Shown piece after piece: positions 1 to 11,368 of a stretch of DNA of 64,000 bases. Where the stretch lies: assembly GCA_916610825.1 (NCBI GenBank), contig CAKAJK010000011.1:1-64000 (forward strand), written 5' to 3'. The DNA is from Haliclystus octoradiatus. Taxonomy: Eukaryota; Cnidaria; Staurozoa; Stauromedusae; Haliclystidae. The notes beneath the pieces are model-generated. The model was not told the DNA's origin, made no database searches, and saw only the letters and a program-made list of their open reading frames with translations. Made by a program: the position numbers and the translations under genes. How positions within the stretch are numbered: position 1 is the stretch's first letter; the number at the start of each line of letters is the position of its first letter.

Positions 1-1842
1 TGCTCGAGGCCCCTTTCCGTAAGCAGAAAAATTTGACACGATTTTTCTCCCCGTGCAGCGAGCGGAGTCGAGCCCACCATCATCAAAACCGGAACACAAT
101 ATTTTTAGAAATGTCCATTGAGGTAACTAGATTTAGCGGCGTTTTCTCGACCAGAACGGGCGGCGCTACTGCCATTATTTTTCCACCATCGTGCTTGTCG
201 GCCTGCAAAACCTGAACACCATAATTTTTTTTTCGTTCTGAACACTTTAACTATTTTATTTTAATTTTATTATTTCAGGAGTTTATCGCGGATTTTGGCG
301 GGTGGCGCAATATATTCAATGGACGATCCGAGACAATTATTTTAGGCACCGCCTCCACCACGAACGGATCGACCACCTCTTGCTGTTCACCACTGTGACG
401 ATGACGTCTGCTGCCGTTGTTTATGCCACAAAGAGAACAAAGCCCTTTGCCATTGACGAACAGTTTTCGACAAAGACCTTTGCAATTGCCATTGACGAAC
501 CGAACAAAACGGCAGCCCACGCCATGCTTGACGATCACGAAGGCAAGACGACAGCTGCACACCCGAAGGCGAACGAAGTCAAAGAAAATTCACTTGTTAC
601 TGACGACGGTTTACTCGTGGTTATTTAATATGGAGCTTGCTGCCCGTCGTGGATTTTATATTACCGTTTGTTCGTGGCTATTCAAGACTATGGTTATTTA
701 ATCGACGACGAGTAGTTTATCGGTGTTGTTTTTACTGACTGCGTGGTTGTTTGTCGATTGATAAAATTATTCGAAACATGGCCGCCGCTCGTGCTCGCCT
801 TTGGTCTCGTCGTTTGCCACTGTTTCTTGGACGGATTTCGACTATGACGAGGTGAGTGAACTGTTGTGTGTTTGTCTCGATTAGTTGCCTTGTTGCCGTG
901 CCGTTTGAATGTTTTGACCGCTGTCACTTTGGCCAACTGCATTTCGACATTTACGTTTGACTATTCTCGCGCGCGCTGGGCCGGTCTGATGCCCTCGACA
1001 CTTTGACCTTTTGACCTGTCTGTTTGCCACTTTGGCCTGGGCTATCTACTCGTTGATTCTCGTTTATTTGCTTGTCTAACTATACGTTTTTATTTCGACG
1101 TTTACGCCTTGTTATTTTGACTTCCTTGTTGCCTTCGTTCGAACACCGCAGGTGTTGTTGTATTTCACTGCTTTGTGTTGATTCCGTGCGCGCGTGTATT
1201 ATTCTGTAAACTTTATTTTGTTAAGTACGTGTTAAGCAGCCGTTCTTTGAACAGGCCTGTCGTCAGGAATTAAATCAACATTGCTGTGTATGTTTGCAAT
1301 TGATTGACTACTATCAGTACTGCGTGTTTTCGAACGAATGAATTATGTTACATGTTGTGACGTTCGTTTGACTGTACAATTGTTATTGGACAATGCTAAT
1401 ATCGGTGTCCCATTGATTTGTAAGCAGTTCGCGCCGCTTTTGCTCTGTTGTGTGACTGTGTGTATAATTAATTTCAATTGTATTTACTATGGCCTGTTGC
1501 CCTTTTGCTATCGTTTCGCTTTCGCATGTTGTTATTTTAATTTTATTGACGTTGTTGTATTTGCATTTGCTGATTTTTGATTTTTCAGAGACGTGCAGGC
1601 CCCATTCGCATTTTTATTCCGTATTCTAGTTCTCTCTGCCGCCCCCTGCCGACCCTCAACGACCCCAAATACACCCGCCTTTCCCCGTGCCCTCTTTCAG
1701 TGGTAGTAGTAGCAGCAGTAGTAGTCATCATCATTGCATCGTTTTAATATAGTAGCAGCAGAAGTAGGAGTTGGAGATAACAATATCAAATGGCAGTAGT
1801 AGGACAGTAGGACAGAGAGAGTGTGATGGCCTGGGCTCACTA
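1..1842. repeat. 1.83 kb tandem repeat, unit 1 (head H1, body a)
   Basis: First unit of the left array. I phase units from GAGGCCC (position 6 here). Head H1 has the stem AGAAAAAT/ATTTTTCT, here with loop TTGACACG, followed by the ACCATCATC tail and a GAG|GTAACT donor-like site at 122/123. Body a carries the AGAGAACAAAGCC segment. The unit is preceded by TGCTC rather than the usual CACTA, the same left junction as unit 4 at 5831, so the array probably begins, or is interrupted, just outside the window. Short ORFs in all frames are copied from unit to unit and none looks like a protein gene; the longest sense frame starts at GTG, not ATG. Confidence 0.95.
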
Positions 1843-3720
1843 GAGGCCCATTTCCGAAGGAAAAAGTTTTCCCCGCAGGGGAAAACTTTTTTCTCCCCGT
1901 GCAGCGAGCGGAGTCGAGCCCACAATAACCAAACCCGGAACGCAATATTTTTTTTAAACTTACGTAGAGAAGCTAGATTTAGCGGCGTTTTTTCGACCAG
2001 AACGGGCGGCGCTACTGCCATTATTTTTCGACCATCGTGCTTGTCGGCCTGCAAAACCTGAACACCACAATTTTTTTTTCGTTCTGATCACTTTAACTAT
2101 TTTATTTTAATTTTATTTATTCAGGAGTTTATCGCGGATTTTGGCGGGTGGCGCAATATATTCAATGGACGATCCGAGACAATTATTTTAGGCACCGCCT
2201 CCACCGCGAACGGATCGACCGCCTCTTGCTGTTCACCACTGTGACGATGACGTCTGTCTGCTGCTGCCGTTGTTTATGCCACAAAGAGATCACAAAGACC
2301 TTTGCAATTGCCATTGATGAACCGAACAAAACAGCAGCCCACGCCATGCATGACGATCACGAAGCCAAGACGACAATATACTACGAAAGACCATTTACGC
2401 ATTATTTAATAATATGCAACTTGTTGCCCATAGCATAGCGGATTGATTATTTATCGCTGGGATTGTTATTTAATAATGTGTGTATATTACCATTTGTTTA
2501 TTGCTATTGACGTTTCTCACTGTATGGCTGTTTAATCGACGAGTAGTTTTTGATTGGTGTTGTTTCTGCTACTGCGTTGTTGTCGAATGATAAAATGGCC
2601 TCTATCAAAAGTGTTGTCGTTTGCCACTGTTTCTTAACGGATTTGAACTCTGACGAGGTGAGTGAATTGTTGTGTGTTTAACTTGCTTGCCACTGGGCCC
2701 GATCGCTTGTTGTTCGTCTCGATTAGTTGCCTTGTTGCCGTGCCGTTTGAATGTTTTGACCGCTGTCACTTTTGCCAATTGTTTTTCGACATTTACGTTT
2801 GACTATTCTCGCGCGCGCTGGGCCGGTCTGATGCCCTCGACACTTTGACCTTTTGACCTGTTTGTTTGCTACTTTGGCCTGGGCTATCTACTCGTCGATT
2901 CTCCTTTATTTGCTTGTCTAACTATACGTTTTTATTTCGACGTTTTCACATTGTTATTTCGACTTCCTTGTTGTTGCCTTCGTTCGCACACCGCGCAGGT
3001 GTTGTTGTTGTATTTCACTGCTTTGTATTGATTCCGTGCGCGCGTGTATTATTCTGTAAACTTTATTTTGTTAAGTACGTGTTAAGCAGTACGTGTTCTT
3101 CGAACAGGCAAGTCGTCAAGAATTTAATTAACACTACTATGTATGTTTGCAATTGATTGACTATCAGTGCTGCGTGTTTTCGACCTTCGTTGAACGACAA
3201 TCAACAATAACTGTTTACACGTTTTGACGTTCTTTTGACTACTGTCTGTACGATTGTTATTGGACAATGCTAATTATAGTGTCGTCCCGTTGATAAGCAA
3301 GCAGTTCACTGCTGCTTTTGCCTTGTTGTGTGTCGAATTAATTTTAATAGTTTAATTAATACCGCCTGTTGTCCATTTATACTATCGCTTCCCTTTCGCG
3401 TGTTATTTTAATTCTATTGACCTTGTTGTATTTGCATTTGTGCTGATTTTTGATTTTTCAGAGACGTGCAGGCCCCATTCGCATTTTTATTCCGTATTCT
3501 AGTTCTCTCTGCCGCCCCCTGCCGACCCTCAACGACCCCAAATACCACCGCCTTTCCCCGTGCCCTCTTTCGGTAGTAGTAGTAGCAACAGTCTGTAGTC
3601 ATCATCACTGTATCATCATCGTCGTTTTAATAGAGTAGCAGCAGAAGTAGGAGTTGGAGATAACAATCAAATGGCAGTAGTAGGATAGGACAGAGAGAGT
3701 CTGATGGCCTGGGCTCACTA
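1843..3720. repeat. 1.83 kb tandem repeat, unit 2 (head H3, body c)
   Basis: Variant unit of 1,878 bp. Head H3 has a different hairpin, a 14 bp perfect stem at 1861-1874/1878-1891 with loop GCA. Body c has a duplicated GTCTGTCTGCTGCTGCCG segment and ATATACTACG in place of the ACAGCTGCACAC segment of body a. The GAG|GTAACT site of H1 heads is absent. Nearly identical to unit 19 at 61431, including a shared TTTTTCGACC variant. Confidence 0.95.
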
Positions 3721-5300
3721 GAGGCCCCTTTCCGCAAGCAGAAAAATTTTCCACGATTTTTCTCCCCGTGCAGCGAGCGGAGTCGAGCCCACCATCATCA
3801 AAACCGGAACACAATATTTTTAGAAATGTCCATTGAGGTAACTAGATTTAGCGGCGTTTTCTCGACCAGAACGGGCGGCGCTACTGCCATTATTTTTCCA
3901 CCATCGTGCTTGTCGGCCTGCAAAACCTGAACACCATAATTTTTTTTTCGTTCTGAACACTTTAACTATTTTATTTTAATTTTATTATTTCAGGAGTTTA
4001 TCGCGGATTTTGGCGGGTGGCGCAATATATTCAATGGACGATCCGAGACAAATATTTTAGGCACCGCCTCCACCACGAACGGATCGACCGCCTCTTGCTG
4101 TTCACCACTGTGACGATGACGTCTGCTGCCGTTGTTTATGCCACAAAGAGAACAAAGCCCTTTGCCATTGACGAACAGTTTTCGACAAAGACCTTTGCAA
4201 TTGCCATTGACGAACCGAACAAAACGGCAGCCCACGCCATGCTTGACGATCACGAAGGCAAGACGACAGCTGCACACCCGAAGGCGAACGAAGTCAAAGA
4301 AAATTCACTTGTTACTGACGACAGTTTACTCGTGGTTATTTAATATGGAGCTTGCTGCCCGTCGTGGATTTTATATTACCGTTTGTTCGTGGCTATTCAA
4401 GACTATGGTTATTTAATCGACGACGAGTAGTTTATCGGTGTTGTTTTTACTGACTGCGTGGTTGTTTGTCGATTGATAAAATTATTCGAAACATGGCCGT
4501 CGCTCGTGCTCGCCTTTGGTCTCGTCGTTTGCCACTGTTTCTTGGACGGATTTCGACTATGACGAGGTGAGTGAACTGTTGTGTGTTTGTCTCGATTAGT
4601 TGCCTTGTTGCCGTGCCGTTTTAATGTTTTGACCGCTGTCACTTTGGCCAACTGCATTTCGACATTTACGTTTGACTATTCTCGCGCGCGCTGGGCCGGT
4701 CTGATGCCCTCGACACTTTGACCTTTTGACCTGTTTGTTTGCTACTTTGGCCTGGGCTATCTACTCGTTGATTCTCGTTTATTTGCTTGTCTAACTATAC
4801 GTTTTTATTTCGACGTTTACGCCTTGTTATTTTGACTTCCTTGTTGCCTTCGTTCGAACACCGCAGGTGTTGTATTTCATTGCTTTGTGTTGACTCCGTG
4901 CGCGCGTGTATTATTCTGTAAACTTTATTTTGTTAAGTACGTGTTAAGCAGCCGTTCTTTGAACAGGCCTGTCGTCAGGAATTAAATCAACATTGCTGTG
5001 TATGTTTGCAATTGATTGACTACTATCAGTACTGCGTGTTTTCGAACGAATGAATTATGTTACATGTTGTGACGTTCGTTTGACTGTACAATTGTTATTG
5101 GACAATGCTAATATCGGTGTCCCATTGATTTGTAAGCAGTTCGCGCCGCTTTTGCTCTGTTGTGTGACTGTGTGTATAATTAATTTCAATTGTATTTACT
5201 ATGGCCTGTTGCCCTTTTGCTATCGTTTCGCTTTCGCATGTTATTATTTTAATTTTATTGACGTTGTTGTATTTGCATTTGCTGATTTTTGATTTTTCAG
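3462..5300 (+). other. Splice-site-like layout in the repeat (reference unit 3)
   Basis: Exon-like 3462-3837 lies between GATTTTTCAG and GAG|GTAACT; intron-like 3838-3993; exon-like 3994-4566 between TTATTTCAG and GAG|GTGAGTG; intron-like 4567-5300. The first exon crosses the unit junction. Joining 3837 to 3994 keeps a frame open: MSIE continues into EFIADFGGW and stops after ~40 codons. Seen in H1 units; H2 and H3 heads lack the first donor. No expression evidence. Confidence 0.4.
3710..3791. other. Structured unit junction: nested hairpin (reference copy)
   Basis: Outer stem TGGGCTC (3710-3716) with GAGCCCA (3785-3791) encloses an inner hairpin AGAAAAAT/ATTTTTCT (3740-3747/3756-3763). The same layout recurs at nearly every unit junction. 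In H3 units the inner stem is a different sequence but still pairs perfectly. Confidence 0.7.
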
Positions 5301-5553
5301 AGACGTGCAGGCCCCATTCGCATTTTTATTCCGTATTCTAGTTCTCTCTGCCGCCCCCTGCCGACCCTCAACGACCCCAAATACCCCCGCCTTTCCCCGT
5401 GCCCTCTTTCGGTGGTAGTAGTAGCAGCAGTAGTAGTCATCATCATCGTCGTTTTAATATAGTAGCAGCAGAAGTAGGAGTTGGAGATAACAATATCAAA
5501 TGGCAGTAGTAGGACAGTAGGACAGAGAGAGTGTGATGGCCTGGGCTCACTAG
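3721..5553. repeat. 1.83 kb tandem repeat, unit 3 (head H1, body a), used as reference unit
   Basis: Reference for internal landmarks. Hairpin 3740-3747/3756-3763. Donor-like GAG|GTAACT at 3837/3838; acceptor-like TTATTTCAG ending 3993; donor-like GAG|GTGAGTG at 4566/4567; acceptor-like GATTTTTCAG ending 5300. Then AGACGTGCAGG, a GTAGTAGCAGC trinucleotide tract and the end GGGCTCACTAG. This is the only unit followed by non-repeat DNA, so its 3' edge (CTAG, 5550-5553) is defined directly. Confidence 0.95.
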
Positions 5554-5833
5554 TGGAATATATTACTATATAAAATGTGATGCCAAGGAGCTCCTTATCC
5601 TTGTCTCACCCGGTGCTTAAAAAAGGTGTAGGACTCCGGTAGGACAACAGTCTAGAGCAGGGATAGCTCAAGGACATCATAAAATTACATTGCTTGACAC
5701 TACAAATTTTCCAAGTCAATTGCAAACCTTTTCAAATTAGTTTCATACAGATAGTTACTTTACACGAGGTAGCTGCCGATTCCATGCGTATCAGTATCAT
5801 CCATGCAGTTAATGAACCTGTTAATGATAATGC
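5554..5833. other. 280 bp non-repeat spacer inside the array
   Basis: Unlike the repeat and present once in the window. It follows ...CACTAG and ends AATGATAATGC before TCGAGGCCC of unit 4. There is no coding frame I trust, no terminal inverted repeat and no clear target duplication. It may be original flanking DNA between two array segments. The first bases of the window (TGCTCGAGGCCC) repeat its right junction, so a second copy may lie just outside. Confidence 0.8.
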
Positions 5834-7662
5834 TCGAGGCCCATTTCCGCCCCCAGAAAAATTGTCCGCGATTTTTCTCCCCGTGCAGCGAGCGGAGTCG
5901 AGCCCACAATGATCAAAGCCGGAACGCAATATTTTTTTTAAACTTACGTAGAGAAGCTAGATTTAGCGGCGTTTTTTCGACCAGAACGGGCGGCGCTACT
6001 GCCATTATTTTTCCACCATCGTGCTTGTCGGCCTGCAAAACCTGAACACCACAATTTTTTTTTCGTTCTGATCACTTTAACTATTTTATTTTAATTTTAT
6101 TTATTCAGGAGTTTATCGCGGATTTTGGCGGGTGGCGCAATATATTCAATGGACGATCCGAGACAATTATTTTAGGCACCGCCTCCACCGCCAACGGATC
6201 GACCGCCTCTTGCTGTTCACCACTGTGACGATGACGTCTGCTGCCGTTGTTTATGCCACAAAGAGATCACGAAGCCTTTGCCATTGACGAACAGTTTTCG
6301 ACAAAGACCTTTGCAATTGCCATTGACGAACCGAACAAAACGGCAGCCCACGCCATGCTTGACGATCACGAAGGCAAGACGACAGCTGCACACCCGAAGG
6401 CGAACGAAGTCAAAGAAAATTCGCTTATTACTGACGACGGTTTACTCGTGGTTATTTAACATGGAGCTTGCTGCCCGTCGTGGATTTTATATTACCGTTT
6501 GTTCGTGGCTATTCAAGACTATGGTTATTTAATCGACGACGAGTAGTTTATCGGTGTTGTTTTTACTGACTGCGTGGTTGTCGATTGATAAAATTATTCG
6601 AAACATGGCCGCCGCTCGTGCTCGCCTTTGGTCTCGTCGTTTGCCACTGTTTCTTGGACGGATTTCGACTATGACGAGGTGAGTGAACTGTTGTGTGTTT
6701 GTCTCGATTAGTTGCCTTGTTGCCGTGCCGTTTAAATGTTTTGACCGCTGTCACTTTGGCCAACTGCATTTCGACATTTACATTTGACTATTCTCGCGCG
6801 CGCTGGGCCGGTCTGATGCCCTCGACACTTTGACCTTTTGACCTGTCTGTTTGCCACTTTGGCCTGGGCTATCTACTCGTTGATTCTCGTTTATTTGCTT
6901 GTCTAATTATACGTTTTAATTTCGACGTTTACGCCTTGTTATTTTGACTTCCTTGTTGCCTTCGTTCGAACACCGCAGGTGTTGTCGTATTTCACTGCTT
7001 TGTGTTGATTCCGTGCGCGCGTGTATTATTCTGTAAACTTTATTTTGTCAAGTACGTGTTAAGCAGCCGTTCTTTGAACAGGCCTGTCGTCAGGAATTAA
7101 ATCAACATTGCTGTGTATGTTTGCAATTGATTGACTACTATCAGTACTGCGTGTTTTCGAACGAATGAATTATATTACATGTTGTGACGTCCGTTTGACT
7201 GTACAATTGTTATTGGACAATGCTAATATCGGTGTCCCATTGATTTGTAAGCAGTTCGCCGCTTTTGCTCTGTTGTGTGACTGTGTGTATAATTAATTTC
7301 AATTGTATTTACTATTGCCTGTTGCCCTTTTGCTATCGTTTCGCTTTCGCATGTTATTATTTTAATTTTATTGACGTTGTTGTATTTGCATTTGCTGATT
7401 TTTGATTATTCAGAGACGTGCAGGCCCCATTCGCATTTTTATTCCGTATTCTAGTTCTCTCTGCCGCCCCCTGCCGACCCTCAACGACCCCAAATACCCC
7501 CGCCTTTCCCCGTGCCCTCTTTCAGTGGTAGTAGTAGCAGCAGTAGTAGTCATCATCATCGTCGTTTTAATATAGTAGCAGCAGAAGTAGGAGTTGGAGA
7601 TAACAATATCAAATGGCAGTAGTAGGATAGGACAGAGAGAGTCTGATGGCCTGGGCTCACTA
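5834..7662. repeat. 1.83 kb tandem repeat, unit 4 (head H2, body b)
   Basis: Starts TCGAGGCCC after the spacer, so the 5' edge is visible here. Head H2 keeps the AGAAAAAT/ATTTTTCT stem but has loop TGTCCGCG and the ACAATGATC tail, and lacks the GAG|GTAACT donor. Body b has AGAGATCACGAAGCC. The second acceptor-like site is GATTATTCAG rather than GATTTTTCAG. Confidence 0.95.
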
Positions 7663-9492
7663 GAGGCCCCTTTCCGCAAGCAGAAAAATTTTCCACGATT
7701 TTTCTCCCCGTGCAGCGAGCGGAGTCGAGCCCACCATCATCAAAACCGGAACACAATATTTTTAGAAATGTCCATTGAGGTAACTAGATTTAGCGGCGTT
7801 TTCTCGACCAGAACGGGCGGCGCTACTGCCATTATTTTTCCACCATCGTGCTTGTCGGCCTGCAAAACCTGAACACCATAATTTTTTTTTCGTTCTGAAC
7901 ACTTTAACTATTTTATTTTAATTTTATTATTTCAGGAGTTTATCGCGGATTTTGGCGGGTGGCGCAATATATTCAATGGACGATCCGAGACAATTATTTT
8001 AGGCACCGCCTCCACCACGAACGGATCGACCACCTCTTGCTGTTCACCACTGTGACGATGACGTCTGCTGCCGTTGTTTATGCCACAAAGAGAACAAAGC
8101 CCTTTGCCATTGACGAACAGTTTTCGACAAAGACCTTTGCAATTGCTATTGACGAACCGAACAAAACGGCAGCCCACAACATGCATGACGATCACGAAGC
8201 CAAGACGACAGCTGCACACTCGAAGGCGAACGAAGTCAAAGAAAATTCACTTATTACTGACGACGGTTTACTCGTGGTTATTTAATATGGAGCTTGCTGC
8301 CCGTCGTGGATTTTATATTACCCTTTGTTCGTGGCTATTTAAGACTATGGTTATTTAATTGACGACGAGTAGTTTATCGGTGTTGTTTTTACTGACTGCG
8401 TGGTTGTCGATTGATAAAATTATTCGAAACATGGCCGCCGCTCGTGCTCGCCTTTGGTCTCGTCGTTTGCCACTGTTTCTTGGACGGATTTCGACTATGA
8501 CGAGGTGAGTGAACTGTTGTGTGTTTGTCTCGATTAGTTGCCTTGTTGCCGTGCCGTTTGAATGTTTTGACCGCTGTCACTTTGGCCAACTGCATTTCGA
8601 CATTTACGTTTGACTATTCTCGCGCGCGCTGGGCCGGTCTGATGCCCTCGACACTTTGACCTTTTGACCTGTCTGTTTGCCACTTTGGCCTGGGCTATCT
8701 ACTCGTCAATTCTCGTTTATTTGCTTGTCTAATTTTACGTTTTAATTTCGACGTTTACGCCTTGTTATTTTCACTTCCTTGTTGCCTTCGTTCGAACACC
8801 GCAGGTGTTGTTGTATTTCACTGCTTTGTGTTGATTCCGTGCGCGCGTGTATTATTCTGTAAACTTTATTTTGTCAAGTACGTGTTAAGCAGCCGTTCTT
8901 TGAACAGGCCTGTCGTCAGGAATTAAATCAACATTGCTGTGTATGTTTGCAATTGATTGACTACTATCAGTACTGCGTGTTTTCGAACGAATGAATTATA
9001 TTACATGTTGTGACGTTCGTTTGACTGTACAATTGTTATTGGACAATGCTAATATCGGTGTCCCATTGATTTGTAAGCAGTTCGCGCCGCTTTTGCTCTG
9101 TTGTGTGACTGTGTGTATAATTAATTTCAATTGTATTTACTATGGCCTGTTGCCCTTTTGCTATCGTTTCGGTTTCGCATGTTATTATTTTTATTTTATT
9201 GACGTTGTTGTATTTGCATTTGTGCTGATTTTTGATTTTTCAGAGACGTGCAGGCCCCATTCGCATTTTTATTCCGTATTCTAGTTCTCTCTGCCGCCCC
9301 CTGCCGACCCTCAACGACCCCAAATATCACCGCCTTTCCCCGTGCCCTCTTTCAGTGGTAGTAGTAGCAGCAGTAGTAGTCATCATCATCGTCGTTTTAA
9401 TATAGTAGCAGCAGAAGTAGGAGTTGGAGATAACAATATCAAATGGCAGTAGTAGGATAGGACAGAGAGAGTGTGATGGCCTGGGCTCACTA
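7663..9492. repeat. 1.83 kb tandem repeat, unit 5 (head H1, body a2)
   Basis: 1,830 bp. Body a2 shares ATGCATGACGATCACGAAGC and CACACTCGAAGG with units 11 and 16. It has a private CACAACATGC variant and TGATTTGTAAGCAG like its neighbours. Confidence 0.95.
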
Positions 9493-10597
9493 GAGGCCCC
9501 TTTCCGCAAGCAGAAAAATTTTCCCCGCAGGGGAAAACTTTTTTCTCCCCGTGCAGCGAGCGGAGTCGAGCCCACAATAACCAAAGCCGGAACGCAATAT
9601 TTTTTTTAAACTTACGTAGAGAAGCTAGATTTAGCGGCGTTTTTTCGACCAGAACGGGCGGCGCTACTGCCATTATTTTTCCACCATCGTGCTTGTCGGC
9701 CTGCAAAACCTGAACACCACAATTTTTTTTTCGTTCTGATCACTTTAACTATTTTATTTTAATTTTATTTATTCAGGAGTTTATCGCGGATTTTGGCGGG
9801 TGGCGCAATATATTCAATGGACGATCCGAGACAATTATTTTAGGCACCGCCTCCACCGCCAACGGATCGACCGCCTCTTGCTGTTCACCACTGTGACGAT
9901 GACGTCTGTCTGCTGCTGCCGTTGTTTATGCCACAAAGAGATCACAAAGACCTTTGCAATTGCCATTGACGAACCGAACAAAACAGCAGCCCACGCCATG
10001 CATGACGATCACGAAGCCAAGACGACAATATACTACGAAAGACCATTTACGCATTATTTAATAATATGCAACTTGTTGCCCATAGCGGATTGATTATTTA
10101 TCGCTGGGATTGTTATTTAATACTGTGTGTATATTACCATTTGTTTATTGCTATTGACGTTTCTCACTATATGGCTGTTTAATCGACGAGTAGTTTTTGA
10201 TCGGTGTTGTTTCTGCTACTGCGTTGTTGTCGAACGATAAAATGGCCTCTATCAAAAGTGTTGTCGTTTGCCACTGTTTCTTAACGGATTTAAACTCTGA
10301 CGAGGTGAGTGAACTGTTGTGTGTTTAACTTGCTTGCCACTGGGCCCGATCGCTTGAATGTTTTGACCGCTGTCACTTTTGCCAATTGTTTTTCGACATT
10401 TACGTTTGACTATTCTCGCGCGCGCTGGGCCGGTCTGATGCCCTCGACAGTTTGACCTTTTGACCTGTTTGTTTGCTACTTTGGCCTGTGCTATCTACTC
10501 GTCGATTCTCCTTTATTTGCTTGTCTAACTATACGTTTTTATTTCGACGTTTTCACATTGTTATTTCGACTTCCTTGTTGCCTTCGTTCGCACACAT
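9493..10597. repeat. 1.83 kb tandem repeat, unit 6, truncated (hybrid H1/H3 head, body c)
   Basis: The head starts like H1 (CCGCAAGCAGAAAAATTTTCC) but continues as H3 (CCGCAGGGGAAAAC), so it looks like a recombinant within the hairpin. The unit breaks off after CTTCGTTCGCACAC, where intact c units continue CGCGCAGGTGTTG. This is the left edge of the 29.8 kb interruption. Confidence 0.93.
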
Positions 10598-11368
10598 CAC
10601 GGCTTTAGATTTACTATCATTTACAACTTGGGTTTAATCTCATGTTACCACTATATGTTTAGCTGGCTGTATTATTTATTTAATTGTAATTAGTTGGCTG
10701 TCTTTTTGTTTAAAATTCATCCCGTTTTAATTCATTTCAATTTAAGGTTTGCAATTATTTTCATGACGGCATCGCTGATTTATTAACGACAATATCGCCA
10801 TGCAACCTACTGATTTTGTACTGAACTTTCAATTGTTATTGACACTAGCTCTATTCTTAGCTAATCAGTAATTCCATTTTACAAGTAGATCGTTTAATTT
10901 TGAGTTATTATTTACATTAGAGAATAACAGTACTTCCGTAATTAACTGCTCAATGCTTGGTCGTTTACGGATTTTGTTACAATTATCCTCTCTTGGGTCG
11001 TTGATTTGATGCTTTAACTTTACTGTGTTTTGCTGTTTGCCTTACTTGATTTGTAATCGTTCCATTTGTAACATAATTTCTATTTTCATTTTGTGTAATT
11101 GTTCTCATATTTATGCATTTACTTTTAGGCGTGGCATGATATGAACAACAGAAAGCAAGGATCAACAATTTAACACCATAAACGTTAATCGATGTGTGGT
11201 TTACTAACGGACTTCCGACATTGAATTATAATCAACAAACCCTAGTTATTTAGTTCATATTGTAACTATTTTCTTTATTATAATTTCATGTTTTAAATAT
11301 TTTAATTGAGAAGGTATAGATTGAACATTTACGTTGTTATCACTTGTGCCTGTTTCCTACGTCTTTGA
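10598..11368. other. AT-rich unique sequence, no feature seen
   Basis: Starts TCACGGCTTTAG directly after the truncated unit 6. Only short chance frames are present. I see no repeat, RNA gene or exon with good splice sites. Confidence 0.6.

Noticed and set aside
302..628. 108-codon sense frame (and overlapping antisense and +1 frames) present in most 1.83 kb units
   Set aside because: It begins at GTG, overlaps two other equally conserved frames, and is conserved only because the DNA is nearly identical between units; c-type units truncate it. No domain recognised.
1686..1760. GTAGTAGCAGC and CATCATCATCG trinucleotide tracts as a CRISPR or coding repeat
   Set aside because: Simple trinucleotide repeat inside each unit that accounts for small length differences; no spacer structure.
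5543..5840. Cloning artefact suggested by ACTAGT and CTCGAG at the spacer borders
   Set aside because: Neither side shows vector sequence and the sites follow from the repeat's own ends; left as a natural junction.
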